A stretch of DNA of 64,000 nt. Origin: Hippophae tibetana. Lineage: Eukaryota > Streptophyta > Magnoliopsida > Rosales > Elaeagnaceae. A program made the position numbers and the translations under genes. The notes under the pieces are model-generated. The model searched no databases. It was not told where the DNA came from and worked only from the letters and a program-made list of their open reading frames with translations. Location of the stretch: assembly GCA_037013495.1 (NCBI GenBank), contig CM072805.1, positions 21,230,669-21,294,668 of the forward strand, written 5' to 3'. Of this stretch, positions 1 through 13,551 are shown one piece after another. How positions within the stretch are numbered: position 1 is the first letter of the stretch; every line of letters begins with the position of its first letter.

Positions 1-462
1 AAAACTCGATATGTGCTTTCCGTAAAACTAATTGGTTTATTTGGTCAAAATGGAGATACCAATTTTGTCCAATTTCATTGGGGGTGGTGGAGGAGGAGAA
101 ACAGAAGTAAAGAACAAGAAAAGACAATAATGGCGGAAACATAATGGATATGAACTGAACTGAAGTCCTAATTCCCCTATATTCCAAAAACAACTGGAAA
201 CAGATGTGAAAGCATTATCTGTATTAGTATGAGGTAGTAATTACAAAAATGAAACTGAAAGTTGCAACTTAAGCCAAGTGAAACTTACAATAACCATAGT
301 ACTACTTTTATTCTTATATTCCCCTCTAAATAAACACTAACGTAGGAAAGCAACGAGTATATAATCGCTTGAAGTCCATCATAAATAATATCAACAATCA
401 TATTCCAGAATTCCAGAGAAAATAGAGCAGAACTAAACCATTCTGAGAGCAAGTCATAAACC

Positions 463-3400
463 TTATTTGCCGTCATCACTGCCGCCATACTGTGTAGAGT
501 TACCATTCCAAAAGGTATTCCTATCATTGGATCTTGAATCATCTTCATCGTGCCTCAGAAAGTGAACATTGCCTGAAAAGCGGGAGGTTGATGATTGCCT
601 GTTTTGGCCATCATGTCTACCGGTTGCAGAATTGACTCCGTTTGATGATGAAGGACCATTGGTTTGGGTCACGTTGTTCCGAAGTGAAGGATTTGGACCT
701 ATATTAGCAAAGGCATGATAACTAATAAGTTACATACATTTTCAATTTTTCATACTTGGCACCACATCTTTCTCATATGGCTCCAATAAACAAAAGTAAA
801 ATACTAACTGCAATTCTTTCTTCTTGACATTATATTCAGGGCAAATCACACACAGACGTGACACTTACAGGGCTCTCCAATGTAGTTCTTACCATCTAAT
901 AAGAAGAAAACAAAAGAAAAGAACGGGAACCCACCATATTCCCACATGCTATCTTGCGACTTCTGTTCGGAGCTTGTTGAGCTGGAATCACTCCCTAAAT
1001 AGGAGAAAGGATTAACAAAAGATAGTACTCTTCTCACGAATGCAAAATACCCGCCATTGCTCTCATTTGAGGAGTCAACAGTATACATTGCATTTGTTCG
1101 ATTAGTTGCTTTCTCACACGGAACCAAAATTAGTGTCTGTCTATCAAAAAGGCCCAACTCTGACAACAGCTTGCTTAAATCTGCATTACACTACGCCAAG
1201 TTAGGGTATATGCTCTTTGGAAATATGATGCCAGCATATTAAGTAAAATTCCAATTAGAATGTTATACAGAGAGGAGAAAATTTAGTGCAACAAGCATAT
1301 ATGTATTTAACCTAAACAATTAAGCACAATGAAGACAAGCATCAATCCAAGAAACATTACTCTGTCATGTGGATATACCCCTGAATAATTACAGTTCATA
1401 CTACATGATGCAGAGAACGTGCATGCTGTAGTTAATAAACTACATTAGTAGTTAGTAAAAGGCATATTGAAACACCAAACATGTGTTCACAAGAGTAGAC
1501 AACCACTCCACCATCAGATAAGCAATTTGCTAAAATAAACAGTCACACATTCATAATGGCATGAAATGGATAGTAGCAATTAGTACTGACCTTGATCATT
1601 GAATATCTTACGAGGATAAGGAATGGCCAGATCATAAGCACCAGTATTACTTGCATGTTTATCTACATAGTCTTTTACCATTCCCAAAGTGCATGTCAAA
1701 GAAAACTTCTCCTGTAGGTTACCACTATTTGGGATTCGGATATTCAAGTGAACATCACTTGATTTCTGGACTTTCACACAATTGTTAACTGCATCTGGGT
1801 TCTTGTAATTTGCAGCTTCAGTCTCCACAACTTGACGAGCTTTACTAGTCTCAGTATTTAATGGTTGCGTTTCTTCCTTCGAAACAGCTGGATTATTGTC
1901 AGTAACATTTTGTGGGGCATGGGCATCATTTTCAGCTATCGAAGACATATGATCAGCTCCAGCATTTTCCAGTTCTACTGCAGCAGGAATCTCTAATCCT
2001 TTGTTAGTTTCAGTGGATGAATTGGACTTCTCAAGTGTCGCTGCCTCTGACCCACCTCCCAATTCATTACTTTTCTCCTTAGACCAAAAAAAAAAAACTT
2101 ATTCATTACTTTTTTCCTGTTCATGCCAGTAGAGAAGGGGAAAATGAGAAATACAGTCAACATATCATGCAAACTGCAGTCGGGAACTAAAAGGTTAATA
2201 AATGCATACCTCAATGGAGACTTCAGAAGTTTTATGTGAGTTTTTATTGTCAGACTTAAGCACTCCAATGGCATCTGGTGAATTACCACGGTTACCTGCC
2301 ATAGGTAAATGAGCAACTCCACTTGAGGAAGTTCCTTCATGAGATGAAGCAATGCTGTAAACAGCAGAACTAGTTGATTCTGATTTTTTTGAAGCAAGAG
2401 CCGCAGAGAGAACTGCAGCAGTTGTTTCCTGAGGATGGTTATCAAATATTTCTGGTCACTTTCTCATAAAGGAAATTAAAAATGAGAATGGTCATATAAC
2501 TCAAATATGCAAGTAAGATGCCACCTGAAGCATATAACCAAGACAAGCACCACTGCAACGCATACTTGTGATGCATTTGCACAAGTGCTACTGGTGCCAT
2601 GAAACTTTTACTAAAGAAGAATTGTAAGAAAATGAGCATTCAATCCACCAACCTATCTATGCATGTTCATACAATTTAGAAGTGTGAAAAACAAAACAAA
2701 AAGAGCAATAAGGAAGCATAACAATGGGATTGAATGGACACGTAATATTGCAGGAGTATAGCACCTCATTTTCTTTACTCCACAAGAAAAGACACAGAGC
2801 TGCCAAAGGTTGTGCAAAAGGGATACCACAATTTCACCTTCAACTCTTTAAAGCAAGCAAGTAAATTGGTTCTTCACATTGTGAAGGCCCTACATATAGC
2901 ATATGTGGTCAAAAGCCCTAAACCCCAAACCATGTGGCAAGCCTAATTACTGCTACAAAAATTCACCACACTCCACAAGTAGGAAGCACATGCTAAAATT
3001 CAAGGACATTTATTGTACCACGAGCCCCAGTTCTACTACCTAAAACTATTGGACAATGAGCCCAAAATAGTGGATGCTGCCCACCTCTTGTGCAACCACC
3101 TCATGTTAATCACCACATCCCTCAAGGAGATGGGGGTCTTACAATCGTGGAACTTGGGAGGGGGGTCCTACAATCTGGAACAAACTTGGAGATGCAATCC
3201 TAAAGTAATGGAGCTACCAACTGAGTGATCCTAAAGAAATAAAATTCCACTTCCAACAAAAAGCAACATGTTACGTTAAATCATAGTATAAATGTGCATA
3301 ATGCTTTGTGGGGGGTAATTTTTGTTTATAAGAAACATCATATTATATTTTATAATACGATTAAGCACCGTGATTGTGGTTTGGTCAGAATAAGATAAAC

Positions 3401-6400
3401 AAAGATCAGGTCATCACACATCAAAGTATAAAGTTGTTTAGTGGGAATCACAAACACAAGGGCTTACCTGGATGTGAAGACCCAACCACAACTTCTCTAA
3501 ACTGGATGTCAGAACTTCAGCACTAACAAAACCTTCTAGATTTACAGAAAAAATAAAACCAGATTCTAAGAGCATGTAAATAAACTTTTTAAACGAAGGT
3601 CTCGATTGACATGAATATCATACCGATTTGAGAAAGCTGAACACCGTTGTACCCAATAGCTGTTATACAAGGAATAGATTTATGTGGGTCTGTAAAAGAG
3701 TAATGAAAGGATATTTTCTTAGATTCCAAACTTATAATGAGCTCACACAACATAATTAAAAAGTATACAATAAGAAAAAACCATGCCAACTCGCATGCCC
3801 TCTCATAACGTCAGTTAATACTCAGTAACCAAAACAAGCAACAAGTATTAGTAAATTAGTTTGAAGTTAGTACACATCACAATTTTGCAAATTTGTAGTA
3901 GGTGATCTAAAGGAATTAAATGCCTGCAGGATCTGGGTCAGGCTCTGGTACTAACAGTCAATTACAGATTATACCAAAAATAAAGAGAGTAAAACGGCAG
4001 CTGCAACCAAATCAAGAGTAGTAGGTTACCACAGTTCTTTGAGAATAATACGAAATAAATCTGTCATTAAGATGGTCTTATCAGGGGCGGAGCATCCTAT
4101 TGGCTACACGGGGCTCCAGCCCTGGCTAAAATTTTTACAAAAAATGAATGGCACGTATATTTTGAGCTTTAAATAAATATATTTATTTGTAGTAATATAT
4201 TGCGTTTAATTTTTCTATGCATAGTTTGATATTTCATTGTATGTGTCGACAATATTTAACAAATACAAGAGAAAAAGTGACATGAGTAAGTAAAGTGATT
4301 TAAAATAGCAAAATAACACTTATGTTCACATATTTGACAAACATTAATGATAAGGATTTTTATAGGGAAAAAATAGGAAATCATTAAAATAAATAATTGT
4401 TTTTTTAAAATATCTATATTTCTTTCCTCTTCCATTTTACTGTCTTTTTTTTTATTTGGAAAAAGTTAGATAGGAAACTTCACTTACTAAAATAAAATAT
4501 TGTTGGTTCTGATACTAAATTAATTTAGAACTGGAGGGAGAGACAGACGATAGGGAAAAAAATAATAGACAAATTAAGGTTAATGATTCACACAAATAAG
4601 AAAGGGAAAATAACTGATAGTTGTTTGAGAAACTAATACTGTATTTAATTCATTCTGGTATGAAATAAGTAAAATAATAGGTTTTATTTATAGAATTGAA
4701 ATAATAAAACTAGATAAATAAAAATTAAAAATTTGGAAAAGAAGGAAGATAGAGAGTTTATTTTTAATTAATTTTTTTAAATTTCCTATTTTACCACTCA
4801 AAAATCTCAACTTTTTAAAATTTAGACTTAGATTGACCATTTCTTTAAATTCAAGACTAAATTACCCCACCTTTAAAGTTACAGAACTAATATATCACTT
4901 ACCTAAAGTTATAAGACCATTCAACCCAAAACCCATTTCATATTTTAGAACTTATAAATTTTGATGTATTTGATTGAGCTTTCCATATGTTTACATTAAA
5001 CTTTAGTTAATTAATTCAATTATATTATATGATTTTAATATTTATTAATTTCTTGTATATTTGTTTGTTTATTCATGTTGCGCTAACTCTAGATTTCGGT
5101 AGTAATATGATATGAAAAATTTAGACTTAGATTGAGTAAAGTCCACCATAACTCTTAGTAATTCTACATGATGATGTATCTTTTGCTTCTTAATATTTAG
5201 ATAAAAAATATATGTCAGCCCCTCTTGAAAATATTTCTCGCTCCACCCCTAGTTCTTATAATAGATAATTAACTTTATAGGATGTCAAATCGTTCAGGTG
5301 TTCATTTATAAATTATTCAACAGTGTAAAATTGTAAGAAGACAACTCTATGGGATTTAATGTGAACATACATATAGCAGAAAACTGTGCAGCATCTTTGC
5401 TTCCTTCGGGAATATGCAATAAAATGCAATAATTTGCTACTGAATCTGCCACCTGAATGCAGGAGATAAAATACAAAAGCCAAAAGGACAGAGTGAAGCA
5501 TATCTTTATCCAATATTCTAAAAATAAAAAAAGTACCAACCAAGTATAAAACTGAACAAGAAAGTAAAACCACCCACACTAGAATCAGTCCATGTGGAAC
5601 TCTCTAAACGAGTTGACTCAGCATCTGCACCTGAAAACAAATAAATCTAAATAAATAAAGAATTACATTGCAAACATCAGCTTGTCTGAACATCTTTCAT
5701 AATAAGTGAAATAATAAGGAAAGGGGAACAATATAACATAAAGTTACATGCATTACAAAAGCATTGCAGCAAACTAGCAACCTAGCAAATTTAAAGAAAC
5801 AAAACTATTTTCTTTTTATAAATATTTTACAAGGTGGGCAAATCGAACCAGAGAATTTCCTCAAGAAATGACATGCCTTTATCAACAGTATTAGCAGGTG
5901 GATGGCATAAAGCCTGGATGGTAGCACCGGTTGATCACACATAAAACAGGATAAAATGATTTAGCTAACTGAAGTCCACTATTCTAGACCAAAGTACTTT
6001 ACACGTATAAATGTGTATGTCAAACTTGACCAGGTTGAGGTCTCCAAGGATCTAAATTACGTTTTTAATTAAGCAGGCAGAACAATTTGATCCAGCCTTC
6101 AATACCTCTTTTTGTTTATTCTAGCATTCTTCAAGCATTATGAATAGACAATGAACAGATCCACCAAATACATGGGAAATAAAAATCTTAATATTCCTTA
6201 AAGAGCATAGATGAAATAGTGTACTACTCATTTTTCAATTTTTTTTAAACATGCTCAATTGTCAAGTTTTCAACAAGTGTTTCTGTAAAGAATAAGAGCA
6301 TAGAATCTTTATCATCATCATCATCATCATCCTTATTATTAGAAGAGATTTTAGGTTCTTTGAGCTGCTATTTCGTATTTTGCCTTTGAAAATACTAAAT

Positions 6401-6698
6401 TTTATATTGTGCACACAATGAATAAGGCAATTAAATTGATTGCAACAACATAAATTCTGTGTGCTCTTTTTTTATTTTATTTTATTTCATGTTCATTTTT
6501 ATGATATTGTATCACTTTTTCCCTGAACTATGATACTCTTATAATAAAAACAAAATAGATCCATAGTGTTTCTTAAAGATCCAACACGAGGTACTAACCT
6601 GAGATGTAGACCACAAATAGCTTCTTCTGCTTTTTAGCTTCTGCAATTGCTGCTGGAATGGAGCCTTTGTACGTAAGGGATGAAAGAGATTGTTCCAT
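463..6698 (-). CDS. PUX11: Plant UBX domain-containing protein 11-like (spliced, 9 coding exons)
   Basis: Coding exons, in transcript order: 6698-6599, 5630-5578, 5452-5371, 3689-3624, 3535-3468, 2428-2210, 2077-1591, 1180-935, 698-463. All have GT/AG borders, and together they give 1557 nt, 518 residues plus stop. The N terminus ([20 protein letters not shown]) begins a thioredoxin-like/UAS region of about 123 residues. It includes [21 protein letters not shown]-type sequence and [18 protein letters not shown], then [21 protein letters not shown] low-complexity Ser/Asn/Glu-rich linker follows. The UBX domain (about residues 304-380) starts at [17 protein letters not shown] and carries a YPR motif at about residues 350-352, in the position of the CDC48-binding FPR loop. 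The C-terminal part holds [20 protein letters not shown]. Order, length and exon joins match Arabidopsis PUX11 as I recall it. UBX proteins recruit or regulate the CDC48/p97 ATPase; the client of this one is unknown. The ATG lies directly after an acceptor AG, so the 5'UTR is in an upstream exon. Confidence 0.92.
2850..3240. other. Intronic segment of higher GC content, unidentified
   Basis: Intron 5 of the PUX11-like gene (2429-3467) holds a stretch that is less AT-rich than the rest of the intron. It has one plus-strand open frame (3013-3228) with no recognisable domain. It may be an old transposon fragment, but I saw no terminal repeats or target duplication. Confidence 0.25.
4082..5251. 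mobile_element. hAT-like non-autonomous element (Tip100-type termini) in PUX11 intron 4
   Basis: The left end reads CAGGGGCGGAGC and the reverse complement of the right end reads TAGGGGTGGAGC, giving 10 of 12 matches. Flanks are GGTCTTAT (4074-4081) and GTTCTTAT (5252-5259), an 8-bp target duplication with one mismatch. The 8-bp duplication and CAGGGGCGGAGC termini are typical of Tip100-like plant hAT elements. The 1170-bp interior is AT-rich and has no transposase. A direct repeat around TTTAGACTTAGATTGA occurs near 4824 and 5119. It lies wholly inside intron 4, so splicing signals are not disturbed. Confidence 0.8.
6310..6331. repeat. TCA trinucleotide microsatellite in PUX11 intron 1
   Basis: About six or seven uninterrupted ATC/TCA units within intron 1 of the PUX11-like gene. 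Confidence 0.85.
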
Positions 6699-7987
6699 CT
6701 GTTTGAAAAAAGACTAGAGTCTTGAATAACTTCCAAGTTAAGGGAAATAAAGATATCAAATTCCTCCCAAGATAACTGGAAGTTCCAACCAATAAAAATC
6801 CCAACGAACCTAAAAAAAGGATAAAGGCCCAAACTATTAGTAAAAAGAATACAATTTGAAATAATCAAAGGGCCATTATGCATTTGCAATGTATGATCAA
6901 ATGAAGAACTAAATCTTAAAGAGCATTATTCGATAAAGTGAATAAACTGACATCAAATGCATCAAAAATATTTAATTCAAGATTCAAAAGCATGTAGTAT
7001 ATAATAGGACGCTCATAAATGAAAACACTGCACAAAACTGACTCATCCTATGGCTTAGATAGTAAAGAACCCACCCCATTTTCTTTTGGGTCAATCAACA
7101 AAATTTGAAGACTAGCAGTCTTGAAGATTAATTATACCAAACTGGAAAACAATAAAATATCAATCACGTGTCTTTGTTTGAATCCATTCAAACTCATTCT
7201 GCTCCAATGTATCCACAAACTGAAACAGACCCAAGTGCAGCATAGACCAAACTCCTATTTTTCAGTCATCAGACTTAACACAGTAGCACAACTTATTAAA
7301 GTTGGCAGAATTGATGTTTATTCTACAAATATCTATTAATGTCTAGGAGTGCTTAGAGAGCAAGTAAAAATATATGGTTAAGATTAAATGGATAATTCTA
7401 GATAGCCTTGAGTAAAACTTGTGAATAATTATAGAATCATTAATTAAAGCAAGTAGGTTGAATTGTGTAGAATCTACTTGTTCAACTATAAATATCCATA
7501 TTCATCCCTCATGTAATGCAAGTTGAGTAACCAATTCAATAGAAGCTCGTTTAATATCATCTTGTCTCATCCTACTTTAAAGCCTTTCCACTTGTCCTCT
7601 TTTGAGCATCTATCTAATCAATTAACAAATCACAGAAACCAAATACCTAACTATTCAATATTACCCGAGGCTCAATGCAAATACTTTCAAATTAAATAAC
7701 TATCCATGCATAAATTTTAAAAAACATTAGAGTAGCATCAGATGCCTACAATGAACACGAAAATTCAAGCTCTAGCTGGGATTATTCGGGTTTACTCATC
7801 CCAAACACGTACTTTTGTATTTTCCAGCACATTCGTAAATTCAACTCTCTTAGCATATCCCAGCAAAAATTCAAAAAGCAATTATCTTTCCAATCGAAAG
7901 TATAAAATAGTTCACAACTAATATTACATTAAACAAAAATAACAATTAATATAAATAACAATTAATATGAGAGAAAAAAAGAACTAC

Positions 7988-8070
7988 CTTGATGGGAATT
8001 AGGGTTTTGATAAGGACGACGAGTTGTAAGGGATAGATCGATTATAAAAAGAGAAATCAGAGAAGGCTAC
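7988..8070 (-). other. Probable 5'UTR exon of the PUX11-like gene
   Basis: The coding start at 6698 sits immediately after a CAG acceptor, so an upstream non-coding exon is needed. Reading the minus strand, AACCCTAATTCCCATCAAG is followed by GTAGTTC, a good donor with GT at 7987-7986. The upstream (transcription start) boundary is a guess. The two MITEs at 8094-9042 lie within about 30-1000 bp of it and so occupy the proximal promoter. Confidence 0.5.
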
Positions 8071-8093
8071 TATTGATATACGATTCTTTGTAT

Positions 8094-8638
8094 TAGGGAT
8101 GAGTATGTTTAGTAAAAAACGAACAAATCGTTTGTTAGGAACCGAACCGAATCAAAGCTTATTTAAAAAGTAAAATTTTAGTCATTTAAAAAAATTATAA
8201 ATTAAAATTTATAGATCGATTTTAATTTTATTGTAAAAAAATATTTATAACCTAATCAAAGTAATTTATTAATTATTAAATTAATATAAAATTATAAATT
8301 AAGTATTTTCTTTTAAATTTTGCTATTATCAATATAAAAACTATATTCAAGATTTATTTGTTATTTAGGAATTTTTAATTTATAAAATATATAATTAGAT
8401 TATTTAAAGTTTAATAAGTATGCAAAATTTATGTTTATGTTTTAAAAAAAATTATAATAAATAATGTATAATTAATTAAATATATGTTGAATTGTAATTG
8501 TTTGATATTTATTATTAATATAATTTATATGAGTATATATATTTATAATATTTTTTTTATAATACTGATAACTAATAAAAAATTATTATTATTTTATAAA
8601 TAAGATCTATCAAGTAAAAATATCTGCATCCACCCATA
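8094..8638. mobile_element. hAT-type MITE 1 (proximal promoter of PUX11)
   Basis: The left end is TAGGGATGAGTATG and the reverse complement of the right end is TATGGGTGGATGCAG, an imperfect terminal inverted repeat. The element is flanked by perfect 8-bp copies of CTTTGTAT at 8086-8093 and 8639-8646. The 545-bp interior is extremely AT-rich with no coding capacity. Target length and TAGGG-like ends suggest an hAT MITE. Confidence 0.8.
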
Positions 8639-8646
8639 CTTTGTAT

Positions 8647-9042
8647 TAGGAGTGTCCACCGGTCTGGTTCGGTTCGATTTGAGAAAAAATATTTAACTGG
8701 ATCGGACCGTTTATATTACTCGGATCGGACCGTTTGAAACAGTTTTAATTATTACAAACTGAATCAGACCGTTTGATTTATAAAACCGTTCTGTCCGTTC
8801 CGATCCGGGTTGTTTCGATTTTTGGACACATTTTAATGAAAAATAATGTGAAAATTATAATATATTTATTAAACCGGTCTGGTCCGATTCGACCGATTTA
8901 AACTAGATTGGACCATTTGAAAAACGATTTTAATAAATACAAACCGGACCGAAACATTTGATTTGTAAAACCGTTCGATCCGATCTGGTTTAGTCTAGTT
9001 TTACGTGTTAGTCTGATCCGGGCCGATTTATAGACACCCCTA
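8647..9042. mobile_element. hAT-type MITE 2 with CCGGTC-rich subterminal repeats
   Basis: The left end TAGGAGTGTCCACCGG and the right end (reverse complement TAGGGGTGTCTATAAA) form terminal inverted repeats. Flanks are CTTTGTAT at 8639-8646 and again at 9043-9050, identical to the target duplication of the adjacent MITE 1. The interior has repeated CCGGACCG/CGGTCTGG-like motifs and AAACCG-type repeats. The same termini and motif arrays occur in the MITE at 57530-57909 and the hAT element at 36488-40280. No ORF. Confidence 0.85.
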
Positions 9043-9050
9043 CTTTGTAT

Positions 9051-12000
9051 GAGACGAAAATTTTACAAGTTCGTGACGAGAGAGAGACTTAATCACCTAT
9101 ATCAACTCATGTATGATCTATTTTTACTTATATTTTGTGTTTATTTTTCTCTCAAAAAAAAATTCCCATAATGTATCAAAAAAAAAAATTCTACAATAAG
9201 ACGGTGGGAAAATTCTCTATTTTCGTGTTCAACGTGGATTTATTATTTTATTATCATTTAATATTATACTTTAGTATATAAATATTTAATTATTTTTATT
9301 TTTATTTTTTAATAAAAATATATATTAATTTTTTATAATTTTAAAAAATAAACCTATTTTTTTCTTAAAAAAATTAAAAATAAAACTCTCACTCAAAAAT
9401 ATGAAACTTTATATAAATGTATTTTACATGTTAATTAAATGAATGAAAATTAATAAATTTATTTTATAATAACTTTATATAAAAATAGTGATATTTTCAC
9501 AATAATTTTATTCTATTGAATAAAATTATCATTAAAACAATATTCTTACAATAATAATAATTTATATTATGTTAATACTACTATCTATATAAATATTATA
9601 AGATCATGTTTATAACAAATTTATTATAAAATATAAATAAAGGATAGTAAAAGTTTGTTATCTTTGATAAAAAGAAATTTTAATCCGTTAATTATTCGAT
9701 GAGAGAGTATAAATTCATTATTTTTTTGAAATGGTCACGTAAATCCATGTTAAAAATATAAGAAATTTTTAAAAGTGAAATTGACATTTTAAAAATATTT
9801 ATTTATTTTTAAAAATAATAAAAACAATTTTTTTCAATGAATAATTTATGATTTTAAATAAAAAATTAAACATTAAAAAATCATATAGATTATTCATTAT
9901 AAGAAAATAGATTATAGTGAATAAAAAATAAATATTTACAAAATATTAATTTTTTCCTTGAAAATTTGACGTAAACCTTCCAAATGAACTTTGGTAATTT
10001 TTTCATTTTTTCCAACAAGATAACTAACTTGAGGTACCCAATTAAATAACTAAGAGACTAAAATGCATTTACATTAAACGAAAGAGACTTCATTTACACT
10101 TTATTATAAATCATAATTAACTCATTACATAACGACATTAACCATTTTTGTATTATTATTTTTCATTTATTTTTATCCGTATATAAATAAAATATTTATT
10201 TATATTACAATTACAAATGATTATTAGTTTTTTATTAAATATAGTTACGTGAGTTCGATTGTATTTATCAATAATAATATACTATATCGCATGTGATTTA
10301 TGAGAAATTGATAATAAATAAACTTTTTCATACAAATATTACATCTATTTCAATTCTTAACATATCAAAACCTCAACCATTTCATACATCAATTTTTTTT
10401 ATAATATTTAAGGGAAATTAAATTTTATTAATAATTCTTTTGCATGGTTTGTAGATACCTATAATAATAAAGATAAAATATTAAGTCCAATTTTGACACA
10501 CAATTAAGGTGATTTCTCATTTTCAAAACCCATTACCAACTCTCATTTGTTTTTACACTAAAAATCTATTAATTAAATAAGATCAAAGTACAATATAAAT
10601 ATGAGAACAAATTTTCCAAAAAAATAAAACAATATATTTGATTTTGTTAGACATATATATTTTTCATCTTATGTATTCGTTTGTAATAATCAGGTTATTG
10701 ATTTAATGATTATTGCTTAAGTAATTTAATTCATATGAAATGATAAGCATAGGGGAAGATACATGTTAACTATAAACAAATCACCTTATAATATTTTGAT
10801 TGAGTATATTGAATAATGAGTTGCAGAAAAAAAAATGTAATTTGACTTCTCTTTTCTTAATTTTTTTTATAAGAGCTTTTGAAATAAAAAATAAAAATAT
10901 TAATATTAAGAAATAGAATTATATTTTATTTTTATGTTATAGTGACTTGAATGTGTAAGAGAATAAATAACAAACATTTGACGTTAGATTTAATGAAATG
11001 ATCTAATGAAAAATTTAGATTGAATTAATTAAATTGTGATTTTGATACTTTAAGAAATAAAATAGATATAATATTTGTATATGAACGAAAATAAATAAAA
11101 ATAATAATACATAATGATAAAAGTATGTAAAAATAATTTCAAATAGAGAGATATTGTTCTTAGTAATTCAAATTTCAAAATTAAATCACATTAAATGTTT
11201 TTTTAGTATCAATCTTTGAGGAACCTTGTAATTTAATATAAATATATTGTTTTAATAATTTTTTATTAAAATGTGAAGCATTCCAGAGACACCATGGTTA
11301 TCCGGCAAGGATGGATATAGAAAAATATATCAAAAAAGAAATACATAAAACTCAATGAATATATTCAATCTTAAAACAAATCCCAATAAATGTGTTTAGC
11401 AGGTATTATGCTTATATGCTTTAGTATCTCCATTATATTGTCCACGAGAGAAGTATTAATAACACTTTTATTTATATTGTTATTTTTATTTTTATTATTT
11501 TTTAAATGATAGGTGTAAATTTTAATTTATTACTTATATTTTCATTTTTAAGAAAAAATTAATACAAAAAATGAGATAAAGTTTACATATGTTTGAAAAA
11601 TTGTGTAAGTGAAAATAAGAGTGTTACTAATAATGTAATTATTTATAATTATATTAAAGATATAAATTGTAAGAAACAAACAAATTAAACAAAATTATAA
11701 AATTATAAATGCTTATACAACATTTAACATTTATTCTAATCTGTAAACTTGATATTTTTCTCACTCTTATTGTATCATTTTCAAGAATTGGAATAGTAAC
11801 TTTTTCTTACATAACAAGAGGTGAGCTAATAATGACTCAAAAAAATCTATCTACCCAGAGAAGAACTATTTCCTATGTCGTTAATAGAAAAGAGTACGAG
11901 AGTAAATACTATGTTTTATATATTGATAAAAAAGAAGAAGATAATTACAAGTGAATATTAGAGACATATATATATATATATATATGATTTTGGTAACACT

Positions 12001-12115
12001 AACTAATACAACACACAAAATAGTGTGTGACTAAGAATGGAAAATATTTATAACAAATTTAATGCAGCTAGCATACAAGAAATATCTAAAACTGGATTAC
12101 TAATTATTTAGACAT
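9051..12115. other. AT-rich intergenic region, nothing recognised
   Basis: About 3 kb of very AT-rich sequence with homopolymer runs and many short stops in all frames. The open frame at 11709-11954 is AT-rich and resembles no family I know, so I do not call it a gene. A (TA)n tract lies at about 11970-11992. No terminal repeats seen. Confidence 0.6.
11967..11993. repeat. AT dinucleotide microsatellite
   Basis: Uninterrupted TATATA run of about 24 bases in AT-rich intergenic DNA. Confidence 0.85.
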
Positions 12116-12370
12116 ATGGATTGATCTAAAAGTCAGCCCGAGTCTATGTAATCAGACCAAACTGTACATTAGACCGAGCTAGGGTCGATCTTAATCAATA
12201 AAATATTGTACTTTTAACGATTGTACCTTTCACTAACATATACATGTGTACACATTTTTGTGATCGACATCTGTATTTGTAATTTTCTATAAATTGTTGC
12301 ACATTTTATGAAATCTATATATTCAACTAATTATTTTGACTTCTTTCTACAAATTGGACCATATCCTAAA

Positions 12371-13181
12371 CATTTTGACGCTTACTGTGGGGCTTAGATT
12401 CTGAGATCAAGCATAAGTTTCTGACCCCATATTCCTTAGGATTGACTATAAGACTTGAGAAAAGCTTGGAAAATCTGACGTATTCTGTTCAAGGAAGACA
12501 CCCAAAGCTCACAAATATCTATCACACATCAATATGGTAGGAACTCGCACTAGTAGACATTTGAAGTTAGCAAACAAGGAAACAAGGGCGACTTAGAGAG
12601 ATGCCTTGCCAACCCTTGATGAGGTCAGAGCAAGAGAAGATCTTCACCACCAGGTGATGGCTCGCCAACTCCTAGAACTAAGAAGAGAACTTGAGGAAAC
12701 CATAAGAGAGAATAGGACACTACGATCCCAGTAAGCGGGAAGGACCCCAAGCGATCAAGCAACCGACCTAATTAACATAAACATGGCCAGTCAAGATCAG
12801 CTCGAGCCACACCAAATAGAGCAGAAAGACGAAAGGATTCCCATTTCTAGTTCAACAAGACATAGTGATGACAAATGGGTTTAGGAAAGGAAAAGTTGGG
12901 AGACACAATTTCAAGCGCTAGAGGAGGCCAATAAATGGCAAGACCAAGCTTTGAAGGCAACAAACGAGAAACATAAGAAGGGTAAAACTCCTTATGATGT
13001 AGACAGGGATTGTAAAAAATTGTGTATCTCCCCCCTTTCTGACGAGATAGAGAATAATGATCCTCCAGCCAAGTTCAACGCCCTCAAATGCCTTGACAAT
13101 TTTACTTTAGACGAAGCTTATGGTAAGGCAAGGAAGTTTGTCAACCTGGAGAGAGAGCCAAGGCCGGTCCAAGGCCAATGA
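12371..13181 (+). pseudogene. Degraded Ty3/gypsy gag region with primer-site-like start
   Basis: TTTTGACGCTTACTGTGGGG at 12374-12393 resembles the plant gypsy junction where an LTR ends and the tRNA primer-binding leader begins (TTGGCGCCxxCTGTGGGG type). An ATG at 12534 opens a frame reading MVGTRTSRHLKLANKE that soon hits stops. The continuation contains charged helical sequence (VMARQLLELRRELEETIREN) and, at 12951-13181, PLSDEIENNDPPAKF and LDEAYGKARKFVNLEREPRP. These resemble the N-terminal and C-terminal parts of a gypsy gag with the central gag domain missing. The 5' LTR would lie before 12371 but its start is not visible. No pol follows, so this is a deletion derivative. Confidence 0.5.
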
Positions 13182-13551
13182 AATAATATAGAAAGTGTAT
13201 TGGACAAAAAGAAGAGAATGATAAGTCCATACATGGCACATTAAAACAAAAAACAAATGCTTTGCACCAGATAACAAAGGGCTCATACAATAGTTAAGAT
13301 ATAGAGGACCTTGGGAGAGGTCACTCTATCCTTTTAGAGGGCCCTCTTGAGAGTAAACCTAACCCAAGCCATACTAAGGATGAAGGAAGAACCCAACATC
13401 AGGTGATAGTCAAAGATGAAATCCCCACTCAGGGACACATCCAAATGGTGTGCCTTCCATAAGGATATGTGCCATGAAATAAGAGATTCTAGACACTTAA
13501 AAAGAAGATGGAAGAATTGTTAGCAAGATGATATCTGAAGAACCAGATAGA

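Noticed and set aside
846-934. Tail of the minus-strand frame after residue WEYG
   Set aside because: A GT donor at 934-933 and a well-placed downstream exon at 698 show this is intron read-through.
3013-3228. 71-residue plus-strand frame in a PUX11 intron
   Set aside because: No recognisable domain; antisense and intronic, so not supported as a gene.
11709-11954. 81-residue frame in AT-rich DNA
   Set aside because: Composition is like the surrounding spacer; no family resemblance.
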